Of a DNA stretch of 64,000 nucleotides, positions 31,697 through 39,402 are shown one piece after another. The notes below the pieces were generated by a model. The model did no database searches, was not told the origin of the DNA, and saw nothing but the letters and a program-made list of their open reading frames with translations. Made by a program: the position numbers and the translations under genes. Numbering within the stretch: position 1 is the stretch's first letter; each line of letters opens with the position of its first letter. The stretch is from Candidatus Dormiibacterota bacterium (GTDB taxonomy: Bacteria; Chloroflexota; Dormibacteria; Dormibacterales; Dormibacteraceae), in assembly GCA_003169845.1 (NCBI GenBank), contig PNAG01000017.1, positions 124,001 to 188,000 on the forward strand, written 5' to 3'.

Positions 31697-31833
31697 TCTC
31701 AAATCCCCCTTTGAGTTGATGGCGTAGGTACCCCTACTTGGCGAATCATTCTATGTCCCTCTCCTGATTTACGTAACAGTCGCTTTGTATCATGCAACCG
31801 ATTCAAAGCACATCGCGAGTTTCAACTGGTGAG
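31697..31833 (-). promoter_or_regulatory. 137-bp leader between lacI and the sugar-transport operon
   Basis: This gap should hold the operon promoter. It contains a degenerate half of the LacI-type box (AAAGCG at about 31780-31785 on the minus strand) near TTACGTAA. A small GTAGG/CCTAC hairpin is at about 31725-31738. The strong AGGGGG ribosome-binding site is next to the start. No confident -35/-10 pair is visible. Confidence 0.35.
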
Positions 31834-32880
31834 CTACGAGCTGCGGCCGCTCACCTCCTTCGACCCTACGAGCGGACGTGATGTGGACCCACGGATCACC
31901 AGGCTTGTGCCGAGCGGCGCCGGCGACTCGACAGCTTTGCCCTTCATCCGCTGGATCAGCAGGCGAGCCGCGAGGCGGCCCTTCTCGACGATCGGCTGCC
32001 GGACAGTCGTCAGGGCCGGATTGGTCCATGCCGCCATCGGCAGGTCGTCGTAACCCACGACCGACAGGTCGTCCGGAATCTTGAGGCCGGCCGCCCGGGC
32101 GGCCGCCATCAGGCCGATGGCGGCCATGTCGCTCATAACGAGCACGGCGGTCGGCCTGCGCTTGCCCTTCGGCAGCGCCTCGAATGCGCGCGCTCCCGCC
32201 GCCATCGTCACTCCCGCGGTCACGGCATACGGCTCGGGGGCGCCGGCGCGATCGATCGCGGCTCGATAGCCGGCCAGCCTTCTGGATGCCGCCGGCGTGT
32301 GGCCGACGTGCGCCCGCGTCGGCGGCAGCACGATGATCCCGATCGCACGGTGCCCCAGGTCCAGGACGTGCTGCGCCGCGGCCTCGGCGCCTCCAGCGTC
32401 GTCGACGTTGACCGCCGGGTGGTTGGGCGATGCGTCGGAGTCCACCAGCACGGCCGGGATGCCGATCCGGTCGAGCATCTCGAGCGCCCGGTCGTCCGGG
32501 CTCAGGCCAACGCTGATAAAGCCGTCGACCGACGCCTGGCGGATCGCTCCTTCGAGCGAGCCGTCGAGGGGCGGGACGAGCAGCATCGTGAGGTCGTGCT
32601 CCTCGCAGATCTCCCCGAGGCCCTGGATGAGCTCGCTCAGGAACGGGTTCGCGAAGACCGTGGACAGGCGCTGCGGGATGAGCACCCCAATCGTCCCGCT
32701 CCGGCGCATGGAGAGGGCGCGGGCGGCCGGGTGGGGTGCGTAGCCGAGCTCGTGCGCGACGCCGAGGACACGCTCGAGCGTCGCCTGGCCGAGCTTCTCG
32801 GGCTTGTTGAAGGCGAAGGAGACCGCGGTCTTCGAGACGCCTGCTGCGCTCGCCACGTCAGCGATGTTGACCCGAGACAT
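31834..32880 (-). CDS. LacI-family transcriptional regulator
   Basis: 348 residues from ATG 32880, giving the canonical N-terminus MSRVNIADVASAAGVSKTAVSFAFN. A TTG at 32898 preceded by GAGGGGGAT is an in-frame alternative adding six residues. The helix-turn-helix occupies residues 4-25 and the hinge helix is HPAARALSMRRSGTIGVLIP. The remainder is a periplasmic-binding-protein-like sensor (FISVGLSPDDRALEMLDR, VVGYDDLPMAAWTNPALTTVRQP). It precedes the sugar ABC operon on the same strand and is divergent from a beta-glucosidase gene, so it probably represses both sides in the absence of an oligosaccharide. Confidence 0.92.
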   Translation of the reverse strand: MSRVNIADVASAAGVSKTAVSFAFNKPEKLGQATLERVLGVAHELGYAPHPAARALSMRRSGTIGVLIPQRLSTVFANPFLSELIQGLGEICEEHDLTMLLVPPLDGSLEGAIRQASVDGFISVGLSPDDRALEMLDRIGIPAVLVDSDASPNHPAVNVDDAGGAEAAAQHVLDLGHRAIGIIVLPPTRAHVGHTPAASRRLAGYRAAIDRAGAPEPYAVTAGVTMAAGARAFEALPKGKRRPTAVLVMSDMAAIGLMAAARAAGLKIPDDLSVVGYDDLPMAAWTNPALTTVRQPIVEKGRLAARLLIQRMKGKAVESPAPLGTSLVIRGSTSRPLVGSKEVSGRSS

Positions 32881-32930
32881 CCAGGCTTGACCCCACAAGA
32901 AATCCCCCTCGAACGTGCGAACCGATCGAA

Positions 32931-32955
32931 TAAACCGCTTTAGTAAAGCGGTTTA
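32931..32955. promoter_or_regulatory. Double LacI-type operator between lacI and the beta-glucosidase gene
   Basis: The block is a perfect inverted repeat of 11-base arms (TAAACCGCTTT and AAAGCGGTTTA) around AGT. It can also be read as two LacI-family boxes, TAAACCGCTTTA (32931-32942) and TAAAGCGGTTTA (32944-32955), each TAAA-n-CG-n-TTTA with the central CG typical of LacI/CcpA sites. It lies 51 bases upstream of the lacI ATG and upstream of a -10-like CTATGT (32965-32970) for the glucosidase. Confidence 0.7.
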
Positions 32956-33042
32956 GGTGCGATCCTATGTCGCCCGTTGCCTGCTGTCAAGAAGTTTGTA
33001 GGGCCGGCCCCCGGACCTCCCGTCTGTGGAAGACTCCCACGG

Positions 33043-34266
33043 GTGAGAGATACCAACTGGTTTCCAGAGGGCTTCTTGTTTGGCGCCGCCGTGGCCGCCC
33101 ACCAGGTCGAGGGCGGCAACACCAACAGCGACTGGTGGTGGTGGGAGCACCTGGAGTCGACGCCCTGCCACGAACCGTCGGGCGACGCCTGCGACTTCTA
33201 CCACCGCTACGGCGAGGACATCTCCCTGCTGGCCGGCTTCGGGCTGAACGCGTTCCGGTTCAGCATCGAGTGGGCGCGCATCGAGCCGGCTGAAGGCGAG
33301 TTCTCGCGGGCTGCGCTCGACCACTACCGGCGTGTTCTGGAGGCGTGCCGCAACCGCGGCGTGACGCCGATCGTCACGTTCCACCACTTCACGCTGCCGA
33401 GGTGGCTGCAGGAGGCCGGCGGCTTTGCGTTGGAACGATTTCCCGCGCTGTTCGAACGGTATTGCGACCGCTCCGCGGCAGCCCTCGGCGACCTGATCGG
33501 GTGCGCCTGCACCCTCAACGAGCCGCAGGGTCTCGGTTCGAGCGGCTACCTGCTGGGCATCAACCCGCCCGGCCACACCGACGACCGGGAAGGGGCGCAG
33601 CGGGCGGTCGACAACCTGCTGGAGGCACACATGCTTGGAGCGGCCGCGATCCGGTCTCGATACGCGATCCCGGTCGGCGTCACGCTCGCCATCCCCGACA
33701 TCCAGTACGAGGACGGCGCCCAGCCCGGGAGCACGTCGCTGGAAGTCGAATCGCGGGTCAACGACTGGTTCCTGGAGCTGGCGCGTAAGGGTGACGATTT
33801 CATCGGCGTCCAGACCTACACGCGTTTCCGGATCGGGCCCGAAGGTCCGCGCAGCCCCGGCCACGACTGGAGCGACCTCACGCGCGAGATGACCGAGACG
33901 GAAACGACGACCCAGATGGGTTACGAGGACTACCCGCAGGCACTTGGCGGGGCGATCCGGCGGGCGGCGAAGAGCTGCCCGGGCATCCCCATCCTCGTCA
34001 CCGAGAGCGGCATCGCGACCGCGCACGACGAAAGGCGCATCGCGTACATGGACGCGGCCCTCCGCGAGGTGCAGGCGTGCCTGGCCGAGGGCATCGACGT
34101 GCGCAGCTACCTGTACTGGTCGTGGCTGGACAACTTCGAGTGGTCCCTCGGCTACGCGCCCACGTTCGGGCTGGTCGCCGTCGACCGGCAGACCTTTGCG
34201 CGCCACCCGAAACCGAGCGCGGCGTGGCTGGGAGAGGTGGCGAGGAGGCGGAGTCTCGCGACGTAG
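33043..34266 (+). CDS. GH1 beta-glucosidase
   Basis: 407 residues from GTG 33043, giving the family-like start VRDTNWFPEGFLFGAAVAAHQVEG (shown in part: FPEGFLFGAAVAAHQVEG). A TTG at 32977, six bases after a -10-like hexamer, is in frame and could give a leaderless start. Landmarks: FRFSIEWARIEP, acid/base Glu160 in CTLNEPQG, nucleophile Glu321 in LVTESGIAT and the aglycone-site WLDNFEWSLGYAPTFGL. The nucleophile loop TESG differs slightly from the common TENG. No signal peptide, so it acts on imported beta-glucosides. It is divergent from lacI across the double operator. Confidence 0.9.
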   Translation: MRDTNWFPEGFLFGAAVAAHQVEGGNTNSDWWWWEHLESTPCHEPSGDACDFYHRYGEDISLLAGFGLNAFRFSIEWARIEPAEGEFSRAALDHYRRVLEACRNRGVTPIVTFHHFTLPRWLQEAGGFALERFPALFERYCDRSAAALGDLIGCACTLNEPQGLGSSGYLLGINPPGHTDDREGAQRAVDNLLEAHMLGAAAIRSRYAIPVGVTLAIPDIQYEDGAQPGSTSLEVESRVNDWFLELARKGDDFIGVQTYTRFRIGPEGPRSPGHDWSDLTREMTETETTTQMGYEDYPQALGGAIRRAAKSCPGIPILVTESGIATAHDERRIAYMDAALREVQACLAEGIDVRSYLYWSWLDNFEWSLGYAPTFGLVAVDRQTFARHPKPSAAWLGEVARRRSLAT

Positions 34267-34279
34267 GTGAAACCCGCAT

Positions 34280-35899
34280 CTACATCTCCACTTTTGCCAT
34301 TTGCGTGATCGGTCGCAGGAGCGCTGGGTCGATTTTTGGTTTTCTTTCAAAGGTCAGGAGGCCGTTTCTTTCCTGCTCCACATCCGTCAGCTGCGTGTAG
34401 CAGAAGCCCTGGACCGGACCCGGGTCCATCAGCGCTTCGATCATCTCCTGGTAGACCTGCAGCAGGCCGGCCGCTCCGACCGCCTCTGAGTAGCTCGTGC
34501 CTCCCGCGCCGGCCAGGGCGACCCCTCCGAACTCGCTGAGCACGATCGGCTCGCCGCGATACGCGTAGCCGGGCAGGTACGGAGGCCGCGCTCGGAAAGC
34601 CGGATCCAGGGCCGACTCGACGCTTCGATACCGAGACCTCAGAACGCCGGCGGTGGAGTAGTCGTGCAGCGTGCACAGGTCCGTGGTGGCGTGCTCCCAG
34701 CCGTCGTTGGACACGACCGGTCGAGTCGGGTCCAGCTCGTGGGTCAGGCGGTACACCTCTTCGAGGAAGGAGGTCGGGTCCGGGCTCAGCCCATCGCTTT
34801 CGTTGACGGGCGCCCACACGACGATGCAGGGGTGGTCGCGGTCGCGGCGGACGGCGTCGGTCCACTCGGCGATGAAGCGCCGCTCGCCCGCCGCGGAGTG
34901 CGCGCGAAGGCTCGGCATCTCGCCCCAGGCCAGAAAGCCCAGCCGGTCCGCCCAGTAGTGCCACCTCGGGTCTTCGATCTTCTGGTGCTTGCGCGCGCCG
35001 TTGAAGCCCATCGCCTTCGCCACCTCGATGTCGCGGCGGAGGTCCGCGTCCGATGGCGCGGTCATGAGGCCTCCGGGGAAGTAGCCCTGGTCGAGCACCA
35101 GTCTCTGTACATATGGAGAGCCGTTGAGCCAGAACCGGCCGTCACGCGTCTCGACCCTGCGCATGCCGAAGTAGCTCTGCACGCGATCGACCTCGTGGCC
35201 CCTATCGGCGAGCGTGACCTCGAGGCCATAGAGGTGCGGGGACTCGGGACTCCATGCGTGCAAGCCATCGAGCGCGATGGTCCCGCCGCCTTTGCGCCGG
35301 CCTACCTCATGTCCGTCAAAGGTGGCGACGCATTCGACCTCGCCCTCCGCATCGACAGCGACGTCGACCGAGCCGCGATCAAAGTCGGGGTTCAGCCTCA
35401 GGCTGCCGATCGACCGCGACGGCAGCGGCTCGAGCCACACCGTCTGCCAGATGCCGGTCGTCGCCGTGTAGAAGATTCCCTCCGGCCGGGCGGTCCAGTG
35501 CTGCTTGCCGCGTGGGATGGTCCTGCCGGCCAGAGGGTCCTCGGCGCGGACGGCGACGACATTCCCGCGCCGGCCCGCGACCCGGCTGATATCGGCCGAG
35601 AACGGGGTGTGGCCGCCTTCGTGCCGGGCCACCTCCTCCCCGTTCACCCACACCGTGGCGCGGTAATCGACGGCGCCGAAATGGAGCAGGAGACGCTCCG
35701 CCTCGGGGGCGTCGAAGCGGCGGCGGTACCAGACCACGTCTCCCGGCGCCGGGTCGCCGATCCCCGACAGAGAGGACTGCGGGCAGAAGGGCACGACGAT
35801 CTTCCGATCGAAGGTTTCTGCGTTGCCAGCGCCGAATTCCCACTCGCCGTCGAGGCTTATCCAACGCGGACGCCGGAAATTCGGACGCGGATAATCCAT
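34280..35899 (-). CDS. GH2 glycoside hydrolase (beta-galactosidase / beta-glucuronidase family)
   Basis: 539 residues from ATG 35899 (an in-frame TTG at 35917 adds six). The N-terminal sugar-binding jelly roll contains RPRWISLDGEWEF and WYRRRFDAPEAERLLLHFGAVDYRATVWVNGEE (shown in part: FGAVDYRATVWVNGEE). An Ig-like domain and the TIM barrel follow: acid/base Glu367 in WAPVNESDG and nucleophile Glu456 in VLSEFGGVAL. It is short for GH2 and lacks the C-terminal extra domains of LacZ. There is no signal peptide. It is convergent with the beta-glucosidase (13 bases between stops) and divergent from the GAF-oxidoreductase gene. Confidence 0.88.
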   Translation of the reverse strand: MDYPRPNFRRPRWISLDGEWEFGAGNAETFDRKIVVPFCPQSSLSGIGDPAPGDVVWYRRRFDAPEAERLLLHFGAVDYRATVWVNGEEVARHEGGHTPFSADISRVAGRRGNVVAVRAEDPLAGRTIPRGKQHWTARPEGIFYTATTGIWQTVWLEPLPSRSIGSLRLNPDFDRGSVDVAVDAEGEVECVATFDGHEVGRRKGGGTIALDGLHAWSPESPHLYGLEVTLADRGHEVDRVQSYFGMRRVETRDGRFWLNGSPYVQRLVLDQGYFPGGLMTAPSDADLRRDIEVAKAMGFNGARKHQKIEDPRWHYWADRLGFLAWGEMPSLRAHSAAGERRFIAEWTDAVRRDRDHPCIVVWAPVNESDGLSPDPTSFLEEVYRLTHELDPTRPVVSNDGWEHATTDLCTLHDYSTAGVLRSRYRSVESALDPAFRARPPYLPGYAYRGEPIVLSEFGGVALAGAGGTSYSEAVGAAGLLQVYQEMIEALMDPGPVQGFCYTQLTDVEQERNGLLTFERKPKIDPALLRPITQMAKVEM

Positions 35900-35920
35900 G
35901 CTTAGCCGCCCGGACAAAGA

Positions 35921-38900
35921 ATGCGCCCGCCAGTAGAAACCAACTCTGGTCTGTCAGCCGTGCTTCGCGGCGTTGTCGCCGACATGCAGCACGCCTCCGG
36001 CGCGGACATCGTCTCCATCTTCCTTTACGAGGAAGCCACCCACACCTACTACGCGCCCTTTGCTACCGGCCAGCCGCAGGAGAGCCTCCTCGATTCCCTC
36101 ACCGACATGCGCGAGCAGCTGGCGCGCTACCTCAACGACGCCGAGCAGGGAAAGGTGCCCGACGAGCTCGGCGTCCACCAGTACGGCTCGACGGTCTGGC
36201 TGACCGTGACCCGGCAGAAGCTGGTCGCGCGGAACGCCCCCTCGGAGATCGACAGCACGTTCATCCGCCGCTACCAGGTCCAGTCCACGATCGGCCTGCC
36301 GCTGCTGGCAGGCGATCGCCTCCTCGGGCTCACGTATCTCAACTACCGCAACCAGGAGAAGGCGCCGGACGATCCGGCGCTGGCGGAGCTGGAGCGGCGG
36401 GCGACGGCCGCAGCGATGGTCGTGCAGGCCGTTCTCGCGGGAGCGGAGCGCACTGCGCTCGAAGGCCTGGCTCGTCTGACCGGGATGCTGACCGCACCGG
36501 TGGGCGATGCGCGGACTGGAGGCAAGGAGTTGCGGCGGCGGCTTTCCATCGCCCTCGCCGACCTGCTCATGGCCAGCAACCTGGACGGCGCCGCGATCTA
36601 CCAGTTCGGGTCGCAGCGCACCCACCTCGAGCTCGTGACCGCGCACCTGCGTGTCGCTGCCCCTGTCCGCGTCGAGCGGCCGGACCAGTCCACGACCTGG
36701 GAGGAGGCCTTGAGCAAGACTGTCTCGGCCGCCACGGCCGAGGCCGAGCTCCACCCGGTCGCGACCTATGCGCTTGGGCATGCGCACGAGCCGCACGGCT
36801 TTCTGGTGCTGCTCAGCCGCGACCGGCTCGCGACGGTTCGCCGTGCGCCGCCGACGGACATGATGCTGAGGGCCGGCGCCGAGCTGATCGGTGGCGCGCT
36901 GGCGAGCGAGCGGCTGATCACCGACCTCGAGAACAGCAATCGCCTGCTCGGCGCGCTGGGTGACATGACGAGCGCAATGTTGAAGCCCGGCTCGACCCGC
37001 CACGACGTGATCGATGCGGTGGTTGGCCACCTCACCGACGCCGAGGTGCCCGAGTTCGACTTCAACTTCGCAACCGTCTACCTGCTCGACGAGAGCGAAG
37101 ACCTGGGCCTTCTGGTGCGCATGGCCGCGGGCGCTGCGGCCGCCGCCGCAACCGCCGCCCTTGATACCGCCGAGACCTCAAAGCCGGGGGCTGGGTCGCG
37201 GCAAGCTCGCACCCGCGTCCCGCGGTGGGCGCTCGAGGAAGACCGACCGCTGGCCGATGACGACGTGCTCGTGCATGTGGCGCGCACCTGGCAGCCGGTG
37301 ATCGTCGGACCGTTTCCGGCCGGGGACCGCTCCGCGGTCGTCACCGGGACGATCCCGGTTGCGGCGACCTGGGAAGAGGTGCCGGTGGTTATGGCCGACG
37401 GTTCGGTGCTGGGTCATGTCCTCGCATGCCTGATCGGAGAGAAGGAGCGCGGGCACGTTGCCGGCGACGCGCCGCCTTTCACATTGGCGGGCGAGGTGTT
37501 CGAGCGCGGCGGTCACAAGGACCTGATCCGGATCTTCCTGCCGTTCGGCACCGATCAAACAGGCCGCGCGAGCGGCGTGCTGGAGGTGGGCTACCACCGG
37601 TCGTTTGAGCGGCGGCCGGACTGGGGCCAGGTCGAGGCGCTGCGCGCGGCGGCGGCGCAGATCGCGGCCGCGGTCGAGACGGCTCGTCTGTACGAGGACG
37701 CGCAGCGGCATGCCGAGCAGCTCGAGCTCGTGGCCGAGATCAGCAAGGCCATCGCGAGCTCGATCGACCTGGACCAGACACTGCGGCTCGTAGCGCAGAA
37801 CCTCGCGAGATTGGTGAACGCGTCGCTGTGCCAGATCGCCCTCCTCGAGGAGGACCGGGAAGGCTGGTATGGCGCCGCGGCCTCGGACCTCGAGGAGCCG
37901 TGGCGGCGCCAGCATGCCGAGCGTTCGCAGCCGTCATTCGTGTTCGACGTGCTGGATCATGGCGAGCCCGTCGTCATCGACGACACCGCAGCGTCAGACC
38001 GTGTCGATCCTGCCTACGTGCGCGCGTTCGGAGTGCGATCGCTCATGGCCATACCTCTTGTTGCCGACGGCCAGCCCATCGGCGCCGCCATCCTGGGCGA
38101 GCGCGAGCGCCATCGCACCTTCACGCCGCTTGAGGTCCAGGGCGCTCAGTCGCTTGCCGTGCAGGCGGCCGTCGCGATCAAGAACGCACGCCTCCACGCC
38201 CTCGCCGAGGAAGAGCGACACCTGCAGAAGGATTTCGTCCTGATCGGCTTCGGCCAGTGGGGACAGAAGGCGTACCAGCACCTGCTGACGCTCAAGCAGT
38301 TCTTCAACTTCCGGACGCACGTCGTGGAGCAGGACTCGCCGGGCGCGCGTGACCGCCTCGGAGTCAAGGAAGAAGACGTAAAGGCGCATGGCGATTCCTT
38401 TTATTGGGATAGCCATGGATCTCCGGCCCACGACCAGCTCGAACGCGAGCTGGAATCCAGCTCGTACGTCATCACATACATCGCCACGCCTGCGGCCACG
38501 CACCTGCCCACGCTCAAGCTCTTCTACGACCTCAGCGACGTGGTCTTGATCGAAAAGCCATTGGGCGCTCCGCCCGAGGAGTACCGCGAATTCCTCGAGA
38601 CCGCGACCGGCGGAGTCGAGATCGTGGCCGCCGACCACTACTACTTCAAGCTCGAGGTCAGGCTGCTGCAGCTCCTGCTGACCGAGGAGCGGACGCTGCG
38701 CAACTTCCTGGACAGCGTGGAAGAGATAAGGATCGAGATCCTCGAGGAGCAACCGCTGGTGGGCGCGGCCGCGGACATCGGCGTGATCGCGGACCTCGTC
38801 CCGCACGCGTTCGCGATCATCTCTCTGCTGACCGCCATCGACCGCATCAAGCTCGATGACGAATCGCCGCTCATGGTAGGACGGCACGAAGGCCTGACCG

Positions 38901-39376
38901 GTCACCGCGAGAGCTACGCGCGCGTGAATGCGAGCTTCCACCACCAGGGCCGGCCCGTGAAACTGGTGATCGACGTCGGCAAGGGGGCGGACAACGCCAA
39001 GTGGATCAAGCTGAGCGGCGAGCGGCGGGCGGCCGGACGGAGCCCGAGCTACAAGTTCGACTTCGGCAAGGGCGAGGCGATCGACGCCACGCAGGCGACC
39101 GTGCGGGCGGCGGTGCGTCGGATTCGCGAGCCCGGCGTGCCCGACAACGCGCACCTGAACATGCTCCGCCACGTGATCGAGAAGCGCCACCCCGCGGTCG
39201 GGATTCTTTCGATCCGCGAGGCGATCCGCGCCAACCAGCGTGTGCGGGAGCTGGAGGCGATGGCCGTCGAGCTCCTGGCGCGCGGCGAGTGGACCAGCTA
39301 CGCGGTCGGGACGCGGCCGGCTTTCGATGCCGGGTCCAGGCAGACGGCGCAGCAAGCCATCGGCACCACGAGCTGA
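35921..39376 (+). CDS. Multi-GAF sensor fused to a Gfo/Idh/MocA-type oxidoreductase domain
   Basis: 1151 residues. Residues about 5-170 form a GAF domain (GADIVSIFLYEEATHTYYAPF, split as SIFLYEEATHTYY; STIGLPLLAGDRLLGLTYLNY). Two weaker GAF-like regions occupy about 190-335 and 345-600. A clear GAF at about 605-765 reads ISKAIASSIDLDQTLRLVAQ and RSLMAIPLVADGQPIGAAIL. From about 769 the chain is a Rossmann oxidoreductase: VLIGFGQWGQKAYQHLL with GxGxxG, ITYIATPAATHLP and VVLIEKPLGAP, the order and EKP motif of Gfo/Idh/MocA (or glucose-6-phosphate dehydrogenase-like) proteins, ending near residue 1120. No kinase, cyclase or DNA-binding output is present. A -10-like GATAAT lies at 35890-35895. 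A debranching-type enzyme follows 26 bases later. Confidence 0.8.
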   Translation: MRPPVETNSGLSAVLRGVVADMQHASGADIVSIFLYEEATHTYYAPFATGQPQESLLDSLTDMREQLARYLNDAEQGKVPDELGVHQYGSTVWLTVTRQKLVARNAPSEIDSTFIRRYQVQSTIGLPLLAGDRLLGLTYLNYRNQEKAPDDPALAELERRATAAAMVVQAVLAGAERTALEGLARLTGMLTAPVGDARTGGKELRRRLSIALADLLMASNLDGAAIYQFGSQRTHLELVTAHLRVAAPVRVERPDQSTTWEEALSKTVSAATAEAELHPVATYALGHAHEPHGFLVLLSRDRLATVRRAPPTDMMLRAGAELIGGALASERLITDLENSNRLLGALGDMTSAMLKPGSTRHDVIDAVVGHLTDAEVPEFDFNFATVYLLDESEDLGLLVRMAAGAAAAAATAALDTAETSKPGAGSRQARTRVPRWALEEDRPLADDDVLVHVARTWQPVIVGPFPAGDRSAVVTGTIPVAATWEEVPVVMADGSVLGHVLACLIGEKERGHVAGDAPPFTLAGEVFERGGHKDLIRIFLPFGTDQTGRASGVLEVGYHRSFERRPDWGQVEALRAAAAQIAAAVETARLYEDAQRHAEQLELVAEISKAIASSIDLDQTLRLVAQNLARLVNASLCQIALLEEDREGWYGAAASDLEEPWRRQHAERSQPSFVFDVLDHGEPVVIDDTAASDRVDPAYVRAFGVRSLMAIPLVADGQPIGAAILGERERHRTFTPLEVQGAQSLAVQAAVAIKNARLHALAEEERHLQKDFVLIGFGQWGQKAYQHLLTLKQFFNFRTHVVEQDSPGARDRLGVKEEDVKAHGDSFYWDSHGSPAHDQLERELESSSYVITYIATPAATHLPTLKLFYDLSDVVLIEKPLGAPPEEYREFLETATGGVEIVAADHYYFKLEVRLLQLLLTEERTLRNFLDSVEEIRIEILEEQPLVGAAADIGVIADLVPHAFAIISLLTAIDRIKLDDESPLMVGRHEGLTGHRESYARVNASFHHQGRPVKLVIDVGKGADNAKWIKLSGERRAAGRSPSYKFDFGKGEAIDATQATVRAAVRRIREPGVPDNAHLNMLRHVIEKRHPAVGILSIREAIRANQRVRELEAMAVELLARGEWTSYAVGTRPAFDAGSRQTAQQAIGTTS

Positions 39377-39402
39377 GCCACCCCAACCGCATCACTGAGC
39401 GC

